The notes under the pieces are model-generated. The model searched no databases, was not told the origin of the DNA, and saw only the letters and a list, made by a program, of their open reading frames with translations. Source: Alnus glutinosa (lineage: Eukaryota > Streptophyta > Magnoliopsida > Fagales > Betulaceae). Taken from it: 64,000 nucleotides of DNA. The stretch spans positions 26,840,044-26,904,043 of the forward strand of contig NC_084887.1 of assembly GCF_958979055.1 (NCBI RefSeq), given 5' to 3'. The position numbers and the translations under genes were made by a program. Positions 45,401 to 56,600 of the stretch are shown here, in pieces (position 1 is the stretch's first letter; each line of letters begins with the position of its first letter).

Positions 45401-48239
45401 ATCCATTTTACACATGATGCCAGGCTTCCCAAATCTTAATCTACTATCAAGACATTCATTTGCAATAAGGATCGGATTAAGAATTTGTCTCCCCTTGACA
45501 AAGGCGCTTTGAGATTTGGAAATGACCTTCTCCAAAACCGTCTTCAATCTATTTGCTATGACTTTAGCAATGATTTTGAGAATTCCACCTACAAGACTAA
45601 TAGGCCGAAAATCTTTAACAGCAATAGCACCTGGAATTTTCAGAATAAGTGAAATGAACGAAGCATTGAGGCTCTTTTCAAAAAAAAACCTCCATCATGA
45701 AAATCCCGAAGCATCTCCATAATGTTCCACCTCAAAACATCCCAACAAACTTGGAAGAAGGCCATAGAAAAGCCATCAGGACCCAGTGGTGAAAAATTCA
45801 ATGGAAATTATAACCACTTACTCTTCCTTAAATTGGTCTATGGCTAAATAATAAAAGTTTTCTGATATAAAAATGACAGAATCGTAGAGTTTTAATCCTA
45901 ACCTCACTTGAATGAAATAAGGGTAGAAGCCCTTTATTTATTTATTTATTGATAAGTTACATACACACCCGGTGGGATTTGAGCTCACAACCTCACGCTC
46001 CACCTTGCTACAAAGGGAGGAAGTACCATTTGAGCTAAACGTAAAAGCAATTCATGCAAAAAGCAAATGAAGGACAAAGCAATAGCAATTCCAAGCCACT
46101 CAAGGAAAAAAGTAAGCATGAGCAGATAGAGTTCTTACTCAAAGAAATGAAATAGCCACTACCATCCGCATGAGCCTTAATTGATAAGGTCTTCCTGACT
46201 TGACCGGAATTACTGTAACATACAGCACTCATCATAGTGAAGCACTTACCATTTTTCATATAGCATAAAGGCTAGAAAAAAGGATGCTTGTATAACAAAA
46301 CAATAGGATAATGCCATCTGAACAACTTGGTTTAATCAAAATATGCTTCTTGGCAGTAAAAAATTGAGTCAAGATTAAAGATGCTTCCACAAGAGTAGTA
46401 TGTCAGAAAAAATCAACCTCTTTAGCATTGATGGATCATGGAAGAATTCACAAGAATCTTTGGATCCCAAGCTTATCAAAGACCCAACTTCTGTCGGCGA
46501 CAAAGCAAACAACTACAGAACATCCAGTAAATCAGTAAGTTAAGCTGTATGGAGGGAGGGAGGGAGGGAGAGAACTTATGAGCTAAAAGGCTCAAAAACA
46601 ATCCTGTGTACTGATTTATGAAAATTGGCCAGTAAGGCATTCTGGATTCTGTTTGTCCAAGTGAAAGGTGCAATTTACAGAGCTGCGGTTGTAATTCATA
46701 AGTGTACTAAGACTTTAAAGAGAAAGGAACTAAGAAAAGTTACCTGTCTCTTCTCAGAATCATACTTGCGCTCACCAATAGCAGGTAAAAACGTCAACAT
46801 CATGACACCACGGCGATCAACTATAAGATTACCAGACTATGTGACAGGAAAGAGATAAATGAGGAGAAACATTATTCAACTCCACAGAAATAAATGCACT
46901 TGAATAATTGTAAAAACAACAAAATAAATCACTCATACATCCAATTTGGTGAAAGTTGGGAGAACAGGCTTCACAGTGAGTGCAGCTTTGCCCTTGAAAA
47001 TAGAATAAGGAGCAAATATTTGACTTGCAGCACCTCCTGGAGGTTCAGAATCAAAAGGACACAGATGTCCAATTGTACTTGATCATTTGATAGAAAGCAA
47101 AACAAATCAAAAAGGAAGATAAATCCTGAAAAGTGCCCGTAGAGATGAATGCAAAACCTTTAGCAGCAAAATTCTCTCTAACAGTTGATATCCCAGCCCG
47201 AAATGCAAAAGTATACAAACATGAAGAATCTTTAGCATCAGCAACTTTTCCATATAACAGTTTTTCAGACAACTGCTTCCTGTTTTTTCGACAAAGAAAC
47301 TAGAAAATCAGCAATAAACTCAAAAACAGTAAGGAAGAAACAGTTCAAAGTTCAAATAGTCAGTAAATGCAAAGATCATTTATCAAAAGGATCACAGGTC
47401 AAAACAATAGAAAATGGAAAAGTTGTGCAGTTTAACTCGAGAATGCTGCTTGCACATGTCAAGGCTAGTGATCTTTTACTAGGGTAGAAAGACATTTAAT
47501 AGACATATTCGATGGAAAACATATTTTTCATCGCAATATCATTTTTTCTTTTTCCTTTTTTTTTTTTTGTGTGTGGGGGGGGGGGGTTGGATTCAAGATA
47601 AATCAAATGATTATTATAACGCGATTTAAATCCCATGGAACAATTAAATAGAACTACTTTTCCCAAGGAAAAATAACATTTTCTTGCATTAGTGACAGCA
47701 TGCACACAATGCAAAATACCTGTTACAGAAGGCACATACACAATGCAAATATACAAAACATGTATTATGGTAAGAAGCATAAATATGACCAAAACAGCGA
47801 ATCGCCTATGCATTGCAAAAGAACAACAAAATAAAAATAAAAATCAGAGCTTTACTCTCCTTTTAAACTCAAATTTTCTCGGCAACCAAAAAGAGAGCAA
47901 CAGACAGCAGAACACACAAATTCTCCAATTTCAGTTGCTTAATAATGGCACAAGTAAAATCTCATACAAGAAGAAAAAGAAAAGAAAATAACAAATACCC
48001 AAACGAAACAAAATGAAGGAGATGAATAAACAAAAAATAAATCGCTTTAAGAACAAAATAATAATAATTCTAAGCCCAATAGGTGTACTAGAGCTAAACG
48101 CAAAGTAAGACCCACCAAAACTTCAAATTCCATCCCCTGTTACTTTCTCGGTGGCCAAACGGATAAAGAAAACACTTACTATAGTCTTAGATTAAACCAG
48201 TTGATACCTGGAAGGCAAAAGGCGCGATAGCTTCATCAT
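42465..48239 (-). CDS. WHY2: WHIRLY2, organellar single-stranded DNA-binding protein (8 exons, 241 aa)
   Basis: Whirly proteins bind single-stranded DNA as tetramers and limit illegitimate recombination in organelle genomes; WHY2 is the mitochondrial form. Exons in transcript order: 48239-48208, 47279-47158, 47036-46939, 46836-46744, 46512-46418, 46212-46139, 42939-42851, 42587-42465. Phase holds and the total is 726 nt with stop. The basic N-terminus ([19 protein letters not shown]) looks like a mitochondrial presequence. The DNA-binding signature KGKAALTV is at residues 66-73, after FAPYSIF. Further blocks are [58 protein letters not shown] and the acidic tail ELEWDK. Residue 111 is Ser in YDSEKRQ, where the family normally has Trp. 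Intron 6 is 3.2 kb and contains a LINE and a SINE in the same orientation as the gene. The exon 3 acceptor has a CAGGAG tandem, so a one-residue variant is possible. Confidence 0.95.
43465..45800 (-). mobile_element. 5'-truncated LINE with inactivated reverse transcriptase in WHY2 intron 6
   Basis: On the minus strand, reverse-transcriptase blocks run from [11 protein letters not shown] (about 45790) through [21 protein letters not shown], the motif A-type [14 protein letters not shown] and the motif B-type [11 protein letters not shown] stop codon follows at 45209. Motif C reads FSNDTLIFC where an active enzyme has F-A-D-D, so the catalytic pair is broken. A zinc-binding RVT region follows (about 44060-43600; [17 protein letters not shown], then [14 protein letters not shown]). 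The 3' end is AAGTATACA..TTACTTATA plus poly(A), seen as a T-run at 43465-43473. Frameshifts near 44480 and 45680 are further damage. No endonuclease or ORF1 region is present. It is inert. Confidence 0.88.
45936..46042 (-). mobile_element. tRNA-derived SINE with a LINE-like 3' tail, WHY2 intron 6
   Basis: Read on the minus strand, CGTTTAGCTCAAATGGTA gives an A box. GTTGTGAGCTCAAATCCCAC gives a B box about 50 bp later. The 3' end is GTAACTTATCAATAAATAAA. The ACTTATCAA just before the A-rich tail matches the terminus of the LINE family in this window. Flanks gtagaagc and gtaaaagc may be a decayed target duplication. Confidence 0.75.
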
Positions 48240-48608
48240 CTTGATAATGTGGGATAGAGTGTTTGTGTGTGATTTCGGAAGTGAGGCATCCGTCGGTCTT
48301 TTAAACGGCCAGGTCTCTCGGCGCACGTTAACATACGCTTGTTTTTGGGTTTTGGGTAAAAATTTTGAAATCTGTTTTTGGGTTTTTGCATTTTCATTTT
48401 TCAAAAGCTTTTTCTTTTTTTAAAAAACAAAATGTAAAAATTGAGAAGTATTTTTTTACCGAGTAATGCTGCAACCAATTTTTTGGGTTTTTTTTTATTA
48501 TTATTTTTTTTATCTTCAACTTTTTTTTTTAAAGTTTGTGTGACTTTTAAAATCACTATTGTTTTTTAGATATATCAGTATTAAATTTTGATCCAATTAT
48601 AATTTTAT
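48240..48608. promoter_or_regulatory. WHY2 promoter side of the divergent WHY2-VPS52 spacer
   Basis: This is the DNA immediately upstream of WHY2. The first 120 bp contain CGGCGCACGTTAAC and T-rich stretches. After about 48420 it becomes A/T-homopolymer-rich. No conserved promoter element could be fixed with confidence. Confidence 0.4.
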
Positions 48609-49207
48609 GGGTAATTACATTTTTTCCTATGAACTACCAATCATTGTCAACATGTCACCACAAATTGACACATCGACCATAAGAGAACATTTAATTACCA
48701 TTTTCGTACTTTTACCTATTTTCTTCATGAAATCTCGGTAAATCGAACGGAATATTTGATTTTTAGACGTTAAATTTTGTTTAAATACAAAAATGTCCTT
48801 AAACAGTAAATTAATAAAAACTATTAAACCTAATATATATATATATATTTTTTTTTTTAAAAAAAAAACAAAGAAGAAGCAGCCATCTCCTTGGAGGAGT
48901 GGGAGTGACTTGCTAGCCACCCCAAAGGTGGCGCCCCCCCCCCCGCGACATAAGGGGTGGCTGCGAGCCACATATGGGGGTGGTTCGTTGGTTTTTTTTT
49001 ATTATTATTATTTGTTTAATTTTGAGGATATTTTTTGTAAATTTTGATTTTAAGTTAGGGTATTTAAGTATTGTCACAAATTTAATTGGCAAAAGGAGGG
49101 TAAATGTACGAAAATGATAGTTGAATGCTCTCTTATGGTCGATGTGTTAGTTCATGGTGGCATATTGATAATTGCTAATAGTTCATGTAAGGAAAATGTA
49201 ATTATCC
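48609..49207. mobile_element. Long-TIR MITE between WHY2 and VPS52 (about 600 bp)
   Basis: The left end GGGTAATTACATTTTTTCC and the complement of the right end (GGATAATTACATTTTCC) open inverted arms that run for more than 100 bp and share GACACATCGACCATAAGAG-type sequence. The GC-rich centre has CACCCCAAAGGTGGCGCC and a C-run, followed by GGGGTGGCTGCGAG. That places a GGGTGGC hairpin in the middle, as in the element at 7336-8015. Flanking 9-mers (taattttat / aatgatttt) do not match exactly. No transposase. It lies within the shared upstream region of two genes. Confidence 0.8.
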
Positions 49208-50649
49208 AATGATTTTAAAAGTCATATAAACTTTTAAAAAATAAAAAGATAACAAAAAAATGGTTTATAGTAGGGGTAAAAATGCATGCGAATAATAACG
49301 GCATACATTCGTTATCCACTAATGTAGATGCGAACGCGGTTAGCAAAAACTACTATCTGCAATTGCAGATACAGATAACAGTTTTAGGGTATGCAGATTT
49401 AATTATTAACCGCATATGTATTCCCTTTATATATTATGTAAATTTAATTAAATTCATTAAAACACCATCGTTTTTTATTTTGTAAGTTTATGACTTTTAA
49501 GTTATGTTAGGCTTTTTTTCACTATCATATCAAAGTCATACTTCATTACATTTATTTTTTATTTTATTTTATTTGAGTAATCTAAATCCTGAGTACATTA
49601 TGAGACAGTGATCTTCTATGATTGATAATCATAAATTGTATAACAAGTGAAATATTAATTTATTTAAGCTTGCATATAGTAATAACTGTATTATTTTTAG
49701 CTTGCATATAGATTTTGATAATAATTAGAAGCAACCATACCTCATATACGGATAACAGATAATAACTGTAATAACTCCATATGTACAAATACCTAAAAAT
49801 AATAACCGTATTATGCAGATGTGGATATTCGCATCCCCATATGCATATGCATATGCATTTTCACCTATAATTCCTAGTATTATTCATTTTTACCGAACAC
49901 ATTTGAAAAACGTGGAGTCCATAAAATATAAGGGCCAGTTTGGCAACCTATTTTCATTCTCCCTTTATTTATTTCACTTATTTCAAAAATATTAAATCAA
50001 AAACATTCTAACTTTTTTTATACTTTTTATATCACAATTATTATTCAAATAAAAAAACCCACTACAAAACAAAATTTTTTTACTTTTCTATAAAACATTC
50101 TCAAATTTTATATTACATCAATCACTTCTTACTATACAACACACAAATATTCTACAACACAATTATTTACCAAACAAGCCCTGATCTTTTTTAAATATGT
50201 TTGTTTTGTTAAGCTATTAATATAAAAAAGAATTTAAAATACACTATGAAAATATGAAATGAGTGTAATGAGGAAGATTAATCTTTCTTAAAAAAAAAAT
50301 CAAGATAATCAGATTGGAAAACAGAAATAGACCAAAAGTCAAATATAATGCAAAAGCAAAACTGCCTTGCTATGTTAAGCCCAGACATTTACCAGTTGGG
50401 CTTGAAAGCCACACTTGCACACGACGCTTGCTCGTTTTCCAACTTTTCAAGTGGTGGAACGGTCTAACTGACCCGACCCACCAAGGGGCTTGAATCCGAT
50501 CGTCAAGAATTCATTTATGTAATAGTTATTACTATTAGGAACAATTCTTCCGATCTGAATCTGAAATTCTGTTCAATCTTAACATTTGCTACTCAAAAAG
50601 CTCTCTCAGGTGCATTCAATCTTCGAGGCCTTTGGTTGGCTTCACCAAT
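49208..50649 (+). promoter_or_regulatory. VPS52 upstream region and 5' UTR
   Basis: AT-rich spacer without a gene. A repeated motif with ATAACCGTATTATGCAGAT and related GCATATGCATATGCAT runs (49740-49860) is the only notable structure before 50380. From about 50500 the sequence becomes exon-like (leader of VPS52), ending at the ATG at 50650. Confidence 0.4.
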
Positions 50650-53600
50650 ATGGCCGATGTTGCGACGAACAAAGTGGTAAGTTTCAAACTCGAAGCTCTC
50701 AGCGATCGACTTTGTAATTCTAATTTATGGTCGTGTGATCCAAGGAGGTCTGTTTGCTGCTTCTCAAGCTAATGTGATTATCAGTCTCAATCGAAGAAAC
50801 TCCAGCAGCTGAAAACACCATTAGGTCATCGGGAGAACAGTGATGTGATAATCCCAATCTTGCTCATATTTAATTTGTGTTTCCTATGTGTGCAGGGTCG
50901 GTCTTATAGTGAGACAAATGATGCTCAGAGAAATGTGTTTGATTTAGGAGCATTTGTTGGGGACTTGACTGTCGAGGAGGATGCGAGCAGGTATGATTGT
51001 TCTTTATGTTGTTGGATGGATTTGTGCTATGTGTTCATTACGCGGAGTAAGTGATCAATTTGATTTGTTTATAAATAGATTATTTTCATTCTGTTGTTAT
51101 GAAGATACATTTGGTTGCTATGTTATACAGTGATGATATATCATTGGAAGGCCTGCAGCAAGAACTGGAAGAATGTAAAAATGATGATGTAATTACCATA
51201 TTTATCAATGCTTCTTTATTCTTTTCTCATTGTACCTTCTCACCATGTTTCATTATTTAAATTTATTCTTGTTGCTTACTGGAACAATGGTTTCTTATGT
51301 CCTTGTTAGAGGTTTACATATTCATGATTCCCTTCCCACCCCTCTGGTCTCTTTTATGATGTAGGTAGTTGCAAACATACTGTCGAAAGGTACGAAATTA
51401 AGGGAGTATACGAAGGGGGTTGAGAACAATTTACGGCAAGTTGAATTGGACTCGATTCAGGTTTGTGTCTACTAAGCAGATTTTTTTTTTTGGGGCAATC
51501 CATAGTTTTTATAATTCATAGCTTCTTGATTTATGATTGCAAATTTTTTCTTCTTCTTCTAGGCTTTGCTTGATTTATGGTAGCACGAAAATTGACTTAT
51601 GTAGCTCATACTACCATGGTGTTCACAGCATACAGTGATTGATGCTTTGTTGCAATAAAGCCAGTAATTCTTCATATACAAAATGTGGTGTGAAGAGTCT
51701 TCTCTTTTATTTTAGGAAGTCTGCTTCTTCAAAATAGATTGGTTTCTCACTGCTTTATCATATCATATTGCCAAAGACTACAGTGTCATACCATTGCATA
51801 TCTGAATAAATTTTCTTCTTAAGTGACATGCTTTTTGCTATAGTGTTACTTTCTTATTGGACGGCTAGTTAGTTTTAATTTTCCAAGTTAAAGTTAGTCT
51901 TCTCATAATGGAGATTGACAAATAGACTGAGCAATTGTTGCTGTGTCGTTTATGAGTATCCCAGTCTCAGTTGTATCTTTGAAGAGTGAAGTTTTGAGAT
52001 GCTGTAATATCGGAGCTGGAAGTAAATATTGCAATATCCTGCACTTTATTATATTAGTGTCATGAACCTGTGAGTTTCATGCCATTAACGTTATTTTCCT
52101 GCACCAACTTTCTTTGATTGGTAATATTTTCAATCCAGGATTATCCTATTCCTCCCCACCCTTTTACCAGCTGAACTGCGTCGCTCCATTATCTTTTTAT
52201 CATTATACATAAGACACTTCTTTCATCCCATTGGAATTGGCCTAACAAGCCTATCTTGTAACTCTGCTATACTTGGGCTTCCTCACTGCAAACAAGAAGA
52301 GTTTAAGTATCCTGAATGGAAGGTGATATTCATTAGGTTGAGCACTTGGACCCTATGGGCCATGAAGGCAAGGTTTAATGACAGTTTTAAGGAGGATAGC
52401 TTTAAAAACTTATACTTTCTGATACTCTTTCTATTATTGTTGATAAGTTAGGAGGATAGCACCAGTTTTTTTTTGATAAGTTAAGATACCTTTAATTCAT
52501 TAGAAGGGTTTTTAGTACATGTGTTAGACATTTTAAGTTGTTTTGCTCTGGAGGTTTTGACCAATTTAAAATTGTTAATTTTTTGATTGTTAGATTGTGT
52601 TCTGTTACGGGTTCTAAAACTGACCCAAACTTGCCCTGAAATTTTTAGTTGTCAACTTCAGTTACCATAAATGAAGCTTTGGTCATTACACTTGCATTTT
52701 CAGATCTCCTAAGTTTTAGTTTGAGAGGCACCATTGATGTTGCAGACTATCTCATATTATGGGTGCTTGAAAGTTTGTACAAGCATTTGTATGCACACCA
52801 ATGAAGGATAAGACTTTTTTTGATCTGTTATATTGTTGATCATTCTTGCACTGTTGGTCTTCTATAGTGCTAATCTAAAACTATAGAAACTAGATTTAAA
52901 TTATTAGCCCTTAAAAAGAAATTTGTGATTTGTTTTCAGTCATTGGTTATTTTTTTTTGGTAGAGATAATCTTCAAAATCCTTTTTGAGTACTGTTTTTT
53001 TTTTTTTTTTTTTTTTCATTTATAATGTTCACTGTTTTTAATTCGTTTGGTACTTCTACTTTCCAACATTGCAGGATTACATAAAAGAAAGCGATAATTT
53101 AGTGTCTCTTCATGATCAAATTCGTGAATGTGACAGCATCTTGTCACAGATGGAAACTCTCCTCAGCGGATTTCAAGTATGTTTGCCCTTGCTTGGCAAT
53201 AAGCAAGTGTTTACTTGCTTGCAGCTTCTTCAATGAGACTCTTTTTTTTTATACCGATGGAAATGGTTGCCAAGTATTTTTGTTGGGAATACACAAGTAG
53301 TTCCTCTCTAATAACAACATATTGACTGAAAACATGTGATCAGAGAAAAAATCTAGAGAATGTTTGCTACCCTGAAATTCTTTATTATCATTCTGTCAGT
53401 TTACAACAATCAGAATTCATGATATTCCTACACGCCCGTTGGGGTTGATCTTGATGATCTTTACTTAAAGAGCTAGTAATCCATTGTCTTGTTGATGGGG
53501 ATAAGGCCATAAATCTTTTTAGAATCATACTGTCTATAAAGTCCAAATTCAGATATAGGCATGAGCTGGCTTTTTCTCTGGGTTCCTTCCCACAATCAAT

Positions 53601-56600
53601 TTCTGGGCATTTTAATTATATAGCACCACTTCAGTCCAATATGCCTGGAATCTTAATCTGTTAAAGTGGTGGAATATATAAAAGATCCATTAAAAAAGTG
53701 TGGATGCTTTCTGCGAGTGGCCGATCTATAAGCTGTATGAAAAACAGAGCACTGATTGTAGGAACTAACTTTACTTTTCTATTACTTTCAGGATGTCTTT
53801 AAAAGTGTGTTCATAGTTTTCCTACAGCCATTTGAGAATAATGATACTGGTTTCATTTCAGCTAAGAAGATTGGAAACCCAAACGATAGATGCATTTCAA
53901 ATGATATTTCTCTGTTTACATACCTTGTTTGGCATTGATTCTTCCACAGTTATTTGTTATTTTAATGTTTTGTTTCTTGTCCTTTTCTTTTATTTTCTTT
54001 TCTTGCATTGGTTTTCTTTTAGTAAAACCCAATTGTTTGCAGTTTTTTTTTTCTCACACATTTCAATGGAGTTGTTCTTTAACATTTCCAGACTGAAATT
54101 GGTTCCATAAGTTCAGACATAAAAATCCTCCAGGAGAAGTCTATGGATATGGGTCTGAAGCTTAAGAATCGCAAGGTATCATTGTTTTTATCAGAAGCTA
54201 TGCTTCATTGTTTGGTCTGAGTTTAAATTTTGAGAACCACAAACAGGGCTTGTGGATCTTATTAGATGTTAATAGTGCTTATCATCTTGTGCTGTACAAT
54301 ATATGATTGTTTATGTTCTTTAAACAGGTGGCAGAATCAAAATTGGCAAAATTTGTTGAAGACATTATTGTCCCCCCAAGGATGGTTGACATAATTGTTG
54401 ATGGAGAGGTATCCCTGGTTTTTGTATAATGTACTTTTTATGTGTTCATGTTATAATTGATATTACTACTTGTTTGTCTTTGTTTTGCAACTTGCTCACA
54501 TGTGGTCTCATCCCAAAATTACTCTTGTTTATATTTCCTTTTTTTTACAAATCAAAGAGTTTCATTGATTCACCTAGCCAAAAGGATTATCAGGGCCCTG
54601 ATATTATTAATGTCTGGTGCTTGAATTATGATAAAAAATATTGATACAGGTAATTTGAGAGAAGTCTATATGTGTGTTTTGTACATTTTTTACAGTTGCC
54701 TTAATTGGAAAGCTCCTTTCTGAACCTGTTACTAAAGCTTTACACTTTTATTATTATACTAATCGTGTCAAGCCATAATTGGATTAAGCTCTTTTAAGTT
54801 TGATCTATATCATTGTCATGTTCTTGTAAGACTTGCTAGATTGGTTTGAGTGAAAACTTTATATGAGGGAAACGCGTTTTAGTTTGAATGATTAATTGTT
54901 GCTTATAGTTTTTTCTCTCCCCTCCCCCATACTGTTTTGACGGAATAATCATGGTATGTAGGACATTGTAGCTTGATACTGGAAAGGTTTGGGCGTCCCC
55001 TTCATTTTCTATTCATCTTTTTAATCTAGAATATTGACATGGCTGGCCAGTTGATATCTAGTTGTTGAACATCTTCTATACATATGTATGTGTGTGTATG
55101 TGCATGTATCAAATGTATTGTAGTTGAAGTGATCAATTGTTGCTTGTAGTTCCCTCTCCTCCCTTCTTCTTGTAACAATTTAATCATTGCAGGAGGAGAT
55201 ATTGTTGCTTTTGATTGTGCAAATGTCTAGGCATCCCCTTCACTTTCTATCCATCTTTTTAACCCTTACTATTGACATGGTTGGCCGGATTTTTCTAGTT
55301 GTTGCAGCAACTTCTTCTATGTGTACGTGTGTGTGTTTGAGTACAAACACCGGCACACACACATATTTTGGTTATTAGAATGGCACTTTCTAGATGTTTT
55401 ATGCTCATATACTTGATTTAGTGCTGTTCCAACTATCTAGCTTAGAGTTGATTTGTCAACTATTGTATGTTGGCCTTATCTGTAACAGAATTGTGCTACA
55501 TCACACGTCCTTGAATGTACATACTGCACGCAACAACTGCACAGCCCATGTTGCTTTCTGGTCAACCTGGTGATTTGGGACTTTTTTGTGATCCTTTTCT
55601 TCTATTGCTGTTAACATACTTGCAGTGGAATTTTTGTCCAGGTCAATGATGAATACATGAGAACCCTTGAGATTCTAAGTAAGAAGCTGAAGTTTGTAGA
55701 CGTTGATCCTATGGTCAAAGCTTCAAAAGCTCTAAAAGATGTTCAACCTGAGCTAGAAAAACTACGGCAGAAAGCAGTTTCAAAGGTTATTGACTAGAAT
55801 TTCCAGATGCATTGGCTGATGATGATTAATCGGTGTCTTGTGTTAATTTACATTTTACATCTACCAAAGTATCAATGTGACTTTTTGATCCCCTACTGCT
55901 GTGCGGTTAATGCTCATGGAGATATTTGTATATGGATGATTGCTTTCGTAGACTGGTTAGTATCAATTAGTAATAGCAGTCTTGTTATTTCCAATAGAAG
56001 AAAAATAGAATTAATTGCTATCCGTAGCTTTAATAAGACTGAATTACTTACAAAAACAAAAAAAAATAGCCATCCATAGTGGCAAACATTTGAAGCTAAG
56101 ACTCCTTGGTGACCCCAGAGCATGGTTGACATGTTGAGTTGGTGCTGATACTTGTATCTGTTTCAATTATATATGTTGGAAAGGACTACAATTTGACATT
56201 TGTAGCTTGAAAAGTGTTGGCTATTGGTGTTGAACATAATAACGATGAAACTTAGTATTGTTTTAGTCCATATTTTGATCTATACTGGCTAGTAATCAAG
56301 TCGATGTAGGATAAAGAGCTGTGATACTAAATCTGATGTTGAAACTTCCTGACAACAACTTGTTTTAGGTTTTAGGATGAACTAGGGCTACGATTTTGGT
56401 GGTAAAAGGCTGGAAAATATTGGGGAATATAGAGCTTTTAATGGTTTAATAGAAGGGTGTGATTTGGAGGTGAAAAAAAAAAAGAGAAAAAATTTGGGTT
56501 TGAGTGGCTGTTCCTGGACCATGAACGGTAACCCAATAATAATATTTTGGTGTTTTGGGGGTTGTTTGGGAGCCATTTGATGGATAGATGGTTTGGGGTT

